Source: JAGQYH01 sp041393015
GTDB lineage: Bacteria; Bacteroidota; Bacteroidia; Chitinophagales; JADIYW01
Direction: 5' to 3'
DNA length: 64,000 bases
NCBI GenBank assembly: GCA_041393015.1
Contig: JAWKKV010000001.1
Coordinates: 620,001 to 684,000, forward strand
The translations under genes and the position numbers were made by a program. The notes beneath the pieces were generated by a model that saw only the letters and a program-made list of their open reading frames with translations, searched no databases and was not told the origin of the DNA. Below, one piece after another: positions 17,940-28,200 of this stretch. Numbering within the stretch: the first letter of the stretch is position 1; each line of letters opens with the position of its first letter.

Positions 17940-20900
17940 TTATCTTATAATCATTACGTATCCAGCTCTATCCGGTGAAATTCCATCATTGAATTTAATC
18001 ACCCAGTAATAGGTACCATCCGGTAAGTCAGTATTGGCTTTATCCCATGTACCATCCCAATCATTTTGGTAACCAATTTGGCTTTGGTACACTTGATCTC
18101 CCCATCTGTTATAGATGTTTACCTGCATTTCAGGGAAGTATTCAGCACATGGTGTTTCGAAGAAATCAAAGTCTCCGTCACCATTTGGACTGAATGATTC
18201 TGGTATGAAACAATCGTCTCCCGTCATTGGCTTCACGTTAATGAATACCCAAGCTGTATCGCAAAGTGCCGGTAATGGAATACCTAAGTCACATACTTGA
18301 TACTGGAAGCTGTCCATTCCTATAAATCCATCTACCGGAGTATAAGTCACTGTTCCATCGTTGTTTTCTACTGCTGTTCCATAAACCGGATCAGTGGTAA
18401 TCACTACAGATGTTGGGTCAATTTCTCCTCCGTCGATATCATCGTTATCATTAGCAATCACATCAGTGGTTACCGGTGTATTGATGTCTGTTTCGTCGAA
18501 GTCATCATTAGCTACCGGTTGATCATTTACTGGATCTACTGTTAACACTATAATGGTCGTATCACACTGTCCCGGATCATTACAACTGATGATACAAATA
18601 GTATCTTGACCGTTGTAATTTTCATCAGGTGTGTAAGTCACACATAAGTTAGGCTCAACTGTGATAGTTCCAAATTCAGGATCTTCGCAAGCCACAATCG
18701 TTACAACAGGCCCGTCAATTTGAGCAACTGTATCCGTACAAAGTGTCACATAAGTATCTTCATCTAAAGTGACAAATATGGTATCAGATAACGGTGTAAC
18801 AGTTATTACTACGATTGCTGTATCACACAATACCGGCATACCTGTATCGCACACAGCATACTCGAAGGTGTCAATTCCGATAAAGTCTTCATCTGGTGAG
18901 TAAGTCACCACACCAGTTATGGTGTCGACAGAAGTTGTTCCATTAGATGGCTCATCTGTTACTGTTACTGATGTTGGATCTATTGGTCCATCAATATCGA
19001 AATCATTGTTCGTTACATCGATTCCAATCGGAGTGTCTTCTGTGGTGGTCACCGCATCATCAACTGCTACCGGTGGATCGTTTACTGGTGTTACTGTAAT
19101 TACAATAATTGAGGTATCACAAATTCCATCTGCATTACAACTCACTACACATACAGTGTCTTGTCCGAATAAATTTTCATCTGGAGCATAGGTTACGCAA
19201 GTAACGGTAGGCATTCCTGCTGTTACTGTACCTATCTCACCTTGTCCACAGATTCCTACACTTATGATTTCATCTTGGAAATTAGTAATGTCTTCTAAAC
19301 AAACTACTACTTCTCCGTCTTCTTCCACCGTTACATAAGTGGTATCAGGAATTCCAGGTAAGACTGTGACAACAACTATTGCTGTATCACATAATACCGG
19401 TATACCTGTATCACAAACTGCATACTCGAATGTGTCAATTCCAATGAAGTCTGTTTCAGGAGTGTAAGTTACTACGCCTGTTACAGGATCAACTGTTGTT
19501 GTTCCATTAGATGGATCATCCGTTACGGTTACTGATGTCGGATCAATTGGTCCATCAATGTCATAATCGTTATTGGTTACATCAATATCAACCGGCGTAT
19601 CTTCCGTTGTTGTTGCCGCATCATCCACTGCAATTGGTGGGTCATTAACTGGTGTTACTGTAATTACTACGATTGAAGTATCACAGATTCCATTGGCAGT
19701 ACAACTAATGATACAAATAGTATCCTGACCGAAGTAATCTTGGTTTGGCACATATTCTACACATGTTGATGTTGTAGGATTTGCATCACCAAATGTTCCT
19801 TGATCACACATCACAATATTTACAATTGGATCTTGGAAGTTAGTAATGCTATCTGTACATACTGTGAATAGGCTGTCTTCAGGGATAGTCACATAGGTTG
19901 TATCCGGCACACCTGGTAATACAGTTACCACAACTTCTGCTGTATCACATAATACTGGTAACGGATAACCATCATCACATACTACGTATTCGAAAGTATC
20001 TAATCCTACAAAGTCAAGCTCCGGAGTATAGGTTACAATTCCTGTTACAGTATCTACTGCTACTGTTCCATTACTTGGATTCGTGATCACCTCTACTGTG
20101 GTTGGATCAATATTTCCTAATGGATCTAAGTCGTCATTATCATTCGCCGTTACATCAATGTCTACCGCTACATCTTCTTGAGTTGTTGCTGCATCGTCAA
20201 CTGCTAATGGTTGGTCGTTTACTGGTTCAATAGTGATTACAATGATTGATGTATCACAAATTCCTCCATCAACACAACTGATGATACAAATTGTGTCTTG
20301 ACCGTATTCATTTGCATTCGCAACATATTCTACACATGGGAAGGTAATTGGTGCTGCTGTTCCTAAGTCTCCTTGATCACACATCTCAACATTCACGATT
20401 GGATCTTGGAAGTTGGTAATGCTATCCGTACATACGGTGAACACACTGTCCTCAGGGATAGTTATATAAGTTGTATCCGGTACACCTGGTAATACAGTTA
20501 CTACTACGATAGCGGTGTCACATAATACCGGCATTCCTGTATCACAAACTGCATACTCGAAAGTATCCACTCCAACAAAGTCAAGCCCTGGTGTGTAAGT
20601 AATTGTTCCATCACCATTATCAATAGTTGTTCCGTTAGAAGGCTGAATAGTAGTAACTACACTAGCACTATCTAATGGTCCGTCAATATCGTAATCATTT
20701 GAGATCACATTAATATCTACAGGCGTATCTTCTGTTGTTGTTGCTTCATCATCAACCGCTACCGGTGGATCGTTTACAGGTGTTACATCAATTACGATAA
20801 CTGTTGTATCGCATAAAGTTCCAACACAACTAATCACACAAACTGTATCTGGTCCGAAGTAGTTATCGTCTGGTGAATAAGTTACACAAGGAATAGTACT

Positions 20901-22031
20901 AGTAGCCACCTCTCCACTTGCACCATTACCACAGATATTAACTGCTGTGATAGGATTATTGAAGTTTGTAGTTGTATCGGTACAAACCGTTACAATGCTG
21001 TCTTCCGGTACTGTTACATAAACTGTATCAGCCACAGGATTAACGGTGATCACTACTATCGCTGTATCACATAATACCGGCATTCCTGTATCACATACTG
21101 CATACTCGAAAGTATCCACTCCTACAAAATCAAGTTCAGGAGTATAGATTACATCTCCATTAGCTGTATCAACTGTTACTGTCCCGTTGTTAGGTAATAC
21201 TGTTACGACTACTGTTGAATCATCAATTGGTCCATCAATATCAAAGTCATTATCTGTTACCTGAATAGTTACAGGTGTTTCTTCTGTTGTTGTTGCTGCA
21301 TCATCTACTGCAATCGGTGGATCATTTACTGGTGTTACTGTGTATACGATTATGGTTGTATCGCATAATGTTCCTGAACAAGTGATCACACACACCGTGT
21401 CGTTACCATTGAACTCAGCATCTGGTGTATATTCTACACATGGAATTGTAGTTGAAACCACATCACCATTCGCTCCATTTCCACATATAGAAACTGAAGT
21501 TATAGCCGTTGCAAAGTTGGTCGTTGTATCTGTACAGGTCGTCACTGGTGTTTCTTCTGGTGTAGTTACCAAAACTGTATCTGTTGTTGGCAATACCACA
21601 ATAGTTACTAAAGCTGTATCACATAATGAGCCAGGTGCTGTAATCATACAATTTGATTGTGTTGCAGCATAATCTGTAACACCAGATATGCCATCATCAA
21701 ATCTAATTGAGTTCAGAACATTTATAGTAGAATTTATGTCTACTACAATTTGAATATTGAGACCTGACGTAATCACTATTGAATTAACCGTTATGCTGGT
21801 TGCTGAAACGTTTGAAAGTAAGGCCGTCTCAATATCTGACGCAAATGTAACACCATCCGGATCTCCAGTGTTATCCCAAAGAATTGATATAGGAATTACA
21901 GTAGCATCGATTGTAAAGTTAACCACACCTGGTGTACCAACTCCAATCAATCCTGTACTAGTGGTTAAATCATAATCACAAGTAGTCACAAATCCATTAT
22001 CACCGTCATCACAAACAACATATTCAAACAT
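17940..22031 (-). CDS. Giant adhesin, C-terminal fragment: alternating Ig-like repeats and T9SS type-B sorting domain
   Basis: 1363 residues from the first in-frame ATG. The frame actually continues upstream to about 22186, where it meets the broken reading frame of the N-terminal fragment, so the ATG is not a true start. It begins inside a repeat carrying a 130-residue insert. Six alternating pairs of about 95-residue beta domains follow. Type B has about six Cys (CTD, ICG, PCV, VCVISC, CDT). Type A has two Cys and the cadherin/Big_9-like core PPVAVDDAATTTEDTPV with NDYDIDGP. The last 90 residues hold SFSPNGDGDFDFFE and IYNRWGDQVYQ, a T9SS type-B (CHU_C) sorting domain ending VMIIR. It is expected to be exported through the T9SS with the PorP/SprF-family protein next door and displayed on the surface. 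Domain identity is strong; ligand and function are unknown. Confidence 0.88.
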   Translation of the reverse strand: MFEYVVCDDGDNGFVTTCDYDLTTSTGLIGVGTPGVVNFTIDATVIPISILWDNTGDPDGVTFASDIETALLSNVSATSITVNSIVITSGLNIQIVVDINSTINVLNSIRFDDGISGVTDYAATQSNCMITAPGSLCDTALVTIVVLPTTDTVLVTTPEETPVTTCTDTTTNFATAITSVSICGNGANGDVVSTTIPCVEYTPDAEFNGNDTVCVITCSGTLCDTTIIVYTVTPVNDPPIAVDDAATTTEETPVTIQVTDNDFDIDGPIDDSTVVVTVLPNNGTVTVDTANGDVIYTPELDFVGVDTFEYAVCDTGMPVLCDTAIVVITVNPVADTVYVTVPEDSIVTVCTDTTTNFNNPITAVNICGNGASGEVATSTIPCVTYSPDDNYFGPDTVCVISCVGTLCDTTVIVIDVTPVNDPPVAVDDEATTTEDTPVDINVISNDYDIDGPLDSASVVTTIQPSNGTTIDNGDGTITYTPGLDFVGVDTFEYAVCDTGMPVLCDTAIVVVTVLPGVPDTTYITIPEDSVFTVCTDSITNFQDPIVNVEMCDQGDLGTAAPITFPCVEYVANANEYGQDTICIISCVDGGICDTSIIVITIEPVNDQPLAVDDAATTQEDVAVDIDVTANDNDDLDPLGNIDPTTVEVITNPSNGTVAVDTVTGIVTYTPELDFVGLDTFEYVVCDDGYPLPVLCDTAEVVVTVLPGVPDTTYVTIPEDSLFTVCTDSITNFQDPIVNIVMCDQGTFGDANPTTSTCVEYVPNQDYFGQDTICIISCTANGICDTSIVVITVTPVNDPPIAVDDAATTTEDTPVDIDVTNNDYDIDGPIDPTSVTVTDDPSNGTTTVDPVTGVVTYTPETDFIGIDTFEYAVCDTGIPVLCDTAIVVVTVLPGIPDTTYVTVEEDGEVVVCLEDITNFQDEIISVGICGQGEIGTVTAGMPTVTCVTYAPDENLFGQDTVCVVSCNADGICDTSIIVITVTPVNDPPVAVDDAVTTTEDTPIGIDVTNNDFDIDGPIDPTSVTVTDEPSNGTTSVDTITGVVTYSPDEDFIGIDTFEYAVCDTGMPVLCDTAIVVITVTPLSDTIFVTLDEDTYVTLCTDTVAQIDGPVVTIVACEDPEFGTITVEPNLCVTYTPDENYNGQDTICIISCNDPGQCDTTIIVLTVDPVNDQPVANDDFDETDINTPVTTDVIANDNDDIDGGEIDPTSVVITTDPVYGTAVENNDGTVTYTPVDGFIGMDSFQYQVCDLGIPLPALCDTAWVFINVKPMTGDDCFIPESFSPNGDGDFDFFETPCAEYFPEMQVNIYNRWGDQVYQSQIGYQNDWDGTWDKANTDLPDGTYYWVIKFNDGISPDRAGYVMIIR

Positions 22032-22180
22032 ATCTGTTCCAATAAATTCTGAATTAGGAGCATATGTGATTGTTCCATCACCGTTAGCGGTTACTGTTCC
22101 GTTTGATGGTTGTAATACATCTAACGGTACACTTACTGACGCACTATCTAATTCTCCATCAATATCGCTATCATTTGCAA

Positions 22181-22238
22181 TTATAGATCTACTATAATTG
22201 GTGTGTCTTCTGTTGTCGTATCAATATCATCTACGGCA
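22181..22238 (-). other. Two closely spaced frame disruptions splitting the giant adhesin
   Basis: Compared with the many sister repeats, one base is missing at about 22236-22238 (minus-strand GGTGCC where GGTGGCC would give PPVAVDD). Two bases (a TA) seem to be added at about 22182-22186, inside a 7-bp inverted repeat ATTATAG/CTATAAT (22180-22198). Correcting both restores one continuous frame from 30462 to 17940. They may be sequencing errors or true mutations. Confidence 0.8.
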
Positions 22239-25200
22239 CCGGTGGATCGTTGACCGGAGTAATTGTAATCACCACAATTGAGGTGTCACAGATTCCGGCT
22301 CCTGTACAACTAATAATACAAATTGTATCCTGACCTACATAATCTTGATCAGCTACATATTCTACACAAGTTGCTGTAGTTGGATTTGCTTCACCATTCG
22401 ATCCTTGATCACACATTACTATGTTGACAATAGGATTTTGGAAATTGGTAATACTATCCGTACATACCGTAAACATGCTGTCTTCTGGAATGGTTACAAA
22501 TGTTGTATCCGGTGTACCAGGTAATACATTAATCGTTATCGTTCCTTCATCACACAGACCTGCTGCATCACAAACGGTATAACAAACTTGGTCAGTTCCT
22601 ACAAAATCGGCTGCTGGTGTGTAAGTTATACAACTATCGTTAGCTGTAATTACTGCTCCGCCATTACTTGGTACGCAGCTTATTACACTAATGCTATCCA
22701 TTACACCATCTACATCTGTAAATACAGGGCAAACAGTGATGGCGACATCCTCTAATGTTGTTACAGTAGTATCTTGTGCTACTGGTGGATCATTTACCGG
22801 TGTTACTGTAATTACAATAACAGTAGTATCGCATAATCCACTTCCTGCATCACAAGTTACCACACATACTGTATCGTTTCCTGTTGCATTTGGATTTGAA
22901 GTATAGGTTACACACAATGGGTTTGATACCGATGTTGTTACTGTACCATTGGCATCTGTTGCACCACATGGGCTATTCACTAATACTCCATTTCCTTGAA
23001 TGTTAGTCATTGTATCGGTACATGCCGTTACCACGCTATCTTCTGGGATGGTTACATAAGCCGTATCTGGTACCGGAATTACTGTAATGGAGATGATTGC
23101 TGTATCGCATAATCCTCCTGCATCACATACAACATAGCAGATTTCATCTGAACCTACATAGTTGGCTGCTGGCGTATAAGTAATACAACTGTCATTTACT
23201 GTAATGACTGCTCCACCGTTAGTTGGGCCGCATGATAATACACTAATACTATCTGCTAAACCATCCTCATCAGTAAATACAGGACAAACTGTTATTGATT
23301 GATCTTCTGGTGTTGTAATTGAAGTATCTTGTGCTACTGGTGCGTCGTTTACTGCTAAAACAGTTACTTCTACTAAAGCTGTATCACAAAGTGCCGGTAA
23401 TGGGTTACCATCATCACATACAATATATTCAAAGAAATCTGTTCCGTTAAATCCGTTGTTTGGAGTATAATCTATACTTCCATCAGGATTTAATACTAAT
23501 GTACCGTTTGAAGGTGCTAACACACCTGTAGTATCTAAGCTTGTAGGATCAATGTTTCCTAATGGATCATTTGGATCGCTATCGTTGCTTACTACTAAAA
23601 TATTTACTGTTGTTTCTTCATCTGTTCCTGTAGAATCATCTACTGCCACTGGTGCATCGTTGATTGGATTTACAGTGATCACTACTTCTGCTTGATCGCA
23701 TGTTACTGGAAGTGGGAATCCTGTATCACAAACATTGTAAGTGAACGTATCTGTTCCGTTGAAATCTGCATTTGGTGTGTAAGTTACCACGCCTGTTACA
23801 GGATCAACTAATAAAGTACCATTATCAGTACTGTCAATAATAGTTACTGAAGTGGAATCAATTGGTCCATCGATATCTGTATCATTATTGATTACATCAA
23901 TATCAACTGCTACTTCTTCATCTGTTGTAGTTACATCATCATTTGCTACTATAGGATCATTTACTGGAGTAATTGTTATTATAATTACTGATGTATCGCA
24001 AAGTCCGCTTCCAGCATCACAAGTTACTACACAAATAGTATCGTTTCCAGTTGCATTTGGATTAGCGGTATAAGTAATACATGGTGGAATTGGTGTGCTG
24101 CCAGTTGTTCCGTTAGCATCTGTTGCTCCACATAAACTAGCGATTAAAGTACCTGAACCCTGAATATTTGTCATGGTATCTGTACAAACCGTTACAACGC
24201 TATCTTCTGGAATAGTCACAAAAGCTGTATCTGTAATAGGCAATACTACCACTGATACCAATGCTGTATCGCATAACGCATCTGCTGCTGCAGCTATACA
24301 GTTTGATTGTGTGGTTGTAGCGGTTACAACAGGTAAAAAGAAACCTAAGATTCCATCAGGATCAAAATCAATACTGTTTAACTGATTAGTACTTCCAACT
24401 ATATTTATGATTATTTCTATTGCGCCTCCTGGAGTAATAGGTGTGCTAGAAACCGTAATACTTGAAGCACTCAAATTTGAATTTAATGTTGCTTCTAAGG
24501 CTAAAGCTACTGCTGTTCCATTCGGATCACCTAATGTATCCCAAACAATTCCTATTGGAATGATACTTCCATCAATATCCATTGATATTATTTCTCCTGG
24601 TTCTGTAGCGCCAAATGCTGCTCCAAGTAAAACCAATGAATTACCATCACCTGTATTATGACTATAATCACAAGTAGCAATTCCACTAAAAGTCCCTGTA
24701 TCGCAAATGATATATTCGAATTGATCTGTTCCAACAAAATTTGTTTCCGGAGAATAAGTAATTGTGCCGTCTCCATTAATAGATGTTGTTCCGTTAGTTG
24801 GTTGTAAAACACCTGTTGTAGTAATACTAGCCGTATCCAATGCTCCATCAGGATCATTATCATTGGAAATTACATCTACCATTACAGGAGTATCTTCATT
24901 AGTTGTTTCTGAATCATCAACAGCCACTGGAGGATCATTTACAGGAGTAACTGTATATACTACAATTGTAGTATCGCAGAAACCTGCCGCATTACAAGTT
25001 GTAATGCAAATAGTATCATTTCCATTAAAGCCTGATGCAGGTGTATAAATTACACATGGGAAAGTTCCATTTGATAGAACTCCATTTGCCGGAGAGCCAC
25101 AGATATTTTGAGTAAATGGACCATTATTTAAGTTAGTTAACGTGTCAGTACATGTCGTCACTGGCGTTTCTTCCGGCGTAGTTACATAAGCAGTATCTGG

Positions 25201-28200
25201 CACTGAAGTGATTGTTACCGTTACTGTTGCTGTATCACATAAAATTGGATCGTTGGCATCACAAATCACGTATTCAAATACATCCGTTCCAACAAAATCT
25301 GTTGCAGGATCATAAGTGATGGTTCCATCTCCATTATCGGTTGCTGTTCCATTGATTGGATTCGTAATTACAGTTAAACTATCATTGTCTAGTATATCAT
25401 TAACGACCACATCATTGTTCGTAACATCAATAATTACTTGATTTTCTTCTGTTGTGCTAGCATTGTCATCAACCGCATTTACTGTACATGGCTGAGTAGT
25501 AATAGTAGCAGAATCAATACCAGAACATCCGTCAGTATTGGTAGCAGTAACGTAGTATTGAGTAGTCGCTGCCGGAGTAATTGTTAAAAACGAATTCATT
25601 TCTCCAATTAAATCGCCAGAAGCAGTGCTCCATTGATAAGATAGTCCACCCACTGGTGCGGCTCCTAAAGTAGCAGCATATGTTTCACATACAGTTGTAT
25701 CGTTACCTGCATTAGCGGTTGGAGGAGTTGAAACGGTTACTGTTATGCTAGAATCAGCCGTTCCAGAACAATTTGGATGCGTTACTGTAACTGTATAGGT
25801 AATGGTTCCTAAAGCAGTTGTAGTTGGATTCGCTAATGTGTTATCATTTAAAAACAAATTAGGTAACCATAAATATTGAGCACCAGAAGGGCCAGTTGGG
25901 CTGCCTCCTAAAACTAATGAGGTTCCTAAACAAATAGTTGTATCATTTCCAGGATTGGCAAACAATGAATCAGTAACTACTACATCTTTAGTGAAAGTAT
26001 CAACACATGATCCTGAAGTTACTTCTAATAAAATAGTATAAGTACCTGCTTGCGTATAAGTTACCAATTCACTTGGATTGGTAGATGTTAAAGGAGCAGC
26101 AACCGAATCAAAATCCCAATTGTAAGATGCACCAACTATGGCAGGGCTTGCTTGAATCAAAACAGCCTCTCCAAAACACGCTGTATCTTGAACGGCAATA
26201 CCTGATGCTAATGGTGTACATTGTACATTAATAAATACTGTTGCTGTATCACATAATGGTGTAGGGATACTATTATCACAAACTAAATAATCAAATTGAT
26301 CGTCTCCTGCAGTGTTTGGCGTTGGTGTATAAGTAACAGTACCATCACCATTTAAAATTAATGTTCCATTCGCCGGACCTGATCCAGGAATGGTGTCTAC
26401 ACTAGCATTATTAACTCCATTGTCTGGATCTGTGTCATTTAAAACTACATTAATGATCACTGAAGTATTTATAGTTGTGGTATCATTATCATCTATTGCT
26501 GTTGGTGACAGTCCAGATACATTTATAAATACAGTTGCTGTATCACATAAAGGCGTTGGACTCGTACTATCGCAGACTACATAATCATATTGATCGTTAC
26601 CAACAAAGTTTGTATTAGGTGTGTAGGTAACCGTTCCATCACCATTTAAAGTTAAGCTTCCATTACTTGGACTTCCTCCATCTGTAGTATCCACACTTGC
26701 AGGATTAATGCCATTGTCAGCATCTGTATCATTAGAGACTACGTTTGTAGTGACATCTGTATTTAAAGTTGTGGTATCATTATCATCGACTGCTACTGGT
26801 GATTGTGCTGTTACATTGATAAATACAATAGCTGTATCACATAATGGCGTTGGACTTGTACTGTCGCAAACTACATATTCAAATTGATCATCGCCTGCAA
26901 AGTTTGTATTAGGAGTATAGGTAACTGTTCCATCGCCATTTAAAGTTAGTGTTCCATTGCTTGGACTTCCTCCTGCTGTAGTATCTACACTTGCGGGATT
27001 TAAATCATTATCTGGATCTGTATCATTTGAAATTACATTTGTTATTAATGCAATTCCCATTGCTGTCGTGTCATTATCATCTACAGCTACTGGTGGTTGA
27101 CTACATGGTGGCGTGTTTAGTAATACACCATTTAAGAAATTTAAACAATCAGGTGCAGATGTATACCTTACTACAATATCATAGCTACCTGGTAATAAAC
27201 CATTGAAAGTATTAGATGATTGGAAAGGACCTGTAGGACCATTAATTGAATATTCTAAAGCACCTCCTCCATTATCAGTTGCATTCACAACAATACTACC
27301 TGGAGTTGAAGGACATGTAGGTTGTGTAACCGTAACTGCTCCTCCATCAATAGTTGGTGGCGGTACTAAAAAAGCAGGATCATATGCAATAAATATCTTT
27401 CCATCACCACCGTCTCCAGAACTTGGTGCTGCAGGTGCGCCAGTTTGTGTTAATCTTACACCTCTTATTGCTGTTCCAACACCTGCAAACGCAGTTAGTG
27501 GATAAACGGTAATATGTATAGTTTGTCCATTATCATGTGGAATACCAGTATTAATATAAGTTTGACCCGGTTGACCTACACGAATTATTGGTTGTGCAGT
27601 TCCTATTGTATTACCAGCACCATCAATAGCTTGAATTTCCATGGTATTATTACCTCCTCTTTCAGTAACCACAACATATCTATTTCTTGCTGTATTAATA
27701 TTATAATTAAAAAGAAAATTTACATAGTCGGTATTTACAATTGCACCGTCATTTCTAAAATAATGATTTAGATTTCTATCAGTATTGGCAGCAATTAATG
27801 CGGGATCAAAAATTAATGGTCCATCTGTTATATTGGCGCCGTCTATTCCATTTTCAATCATTTGCTGATTGGATGCCGTTGGATTACTATAGCTATAAGT
27901 AACAAAGTCTGGTGTTAATAGGTTTGTAAAAGGGTTTGGTTCTCCAACTACTTCCAAAGAATCAAATCGTTTCGTGGAATTGTTAGGACCTGGATTATCA
28001 ATATAAAACGTAATTTGTCCTGATGTTAATGCCGCAGTTGGACATCCTGGAGGTAATATATCTAAACAACCTTCAGGAATAACATATATAACTACTTGAG
28101 CTGTATCAGTTAATCCTCCTGCATCGGTTATAACATAATAGAAAGTATCATTTCCTTCATAACCTGTTAGAGGAATATAATCAATAAAATCATCTGTACT

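Noticed and set aside
17940..25500. The periodic DNA of the adhesin as a CRISPR-like or satellite array
   Set aside because: The period is coding (about 95 codons per domain) and conserved at protein level.
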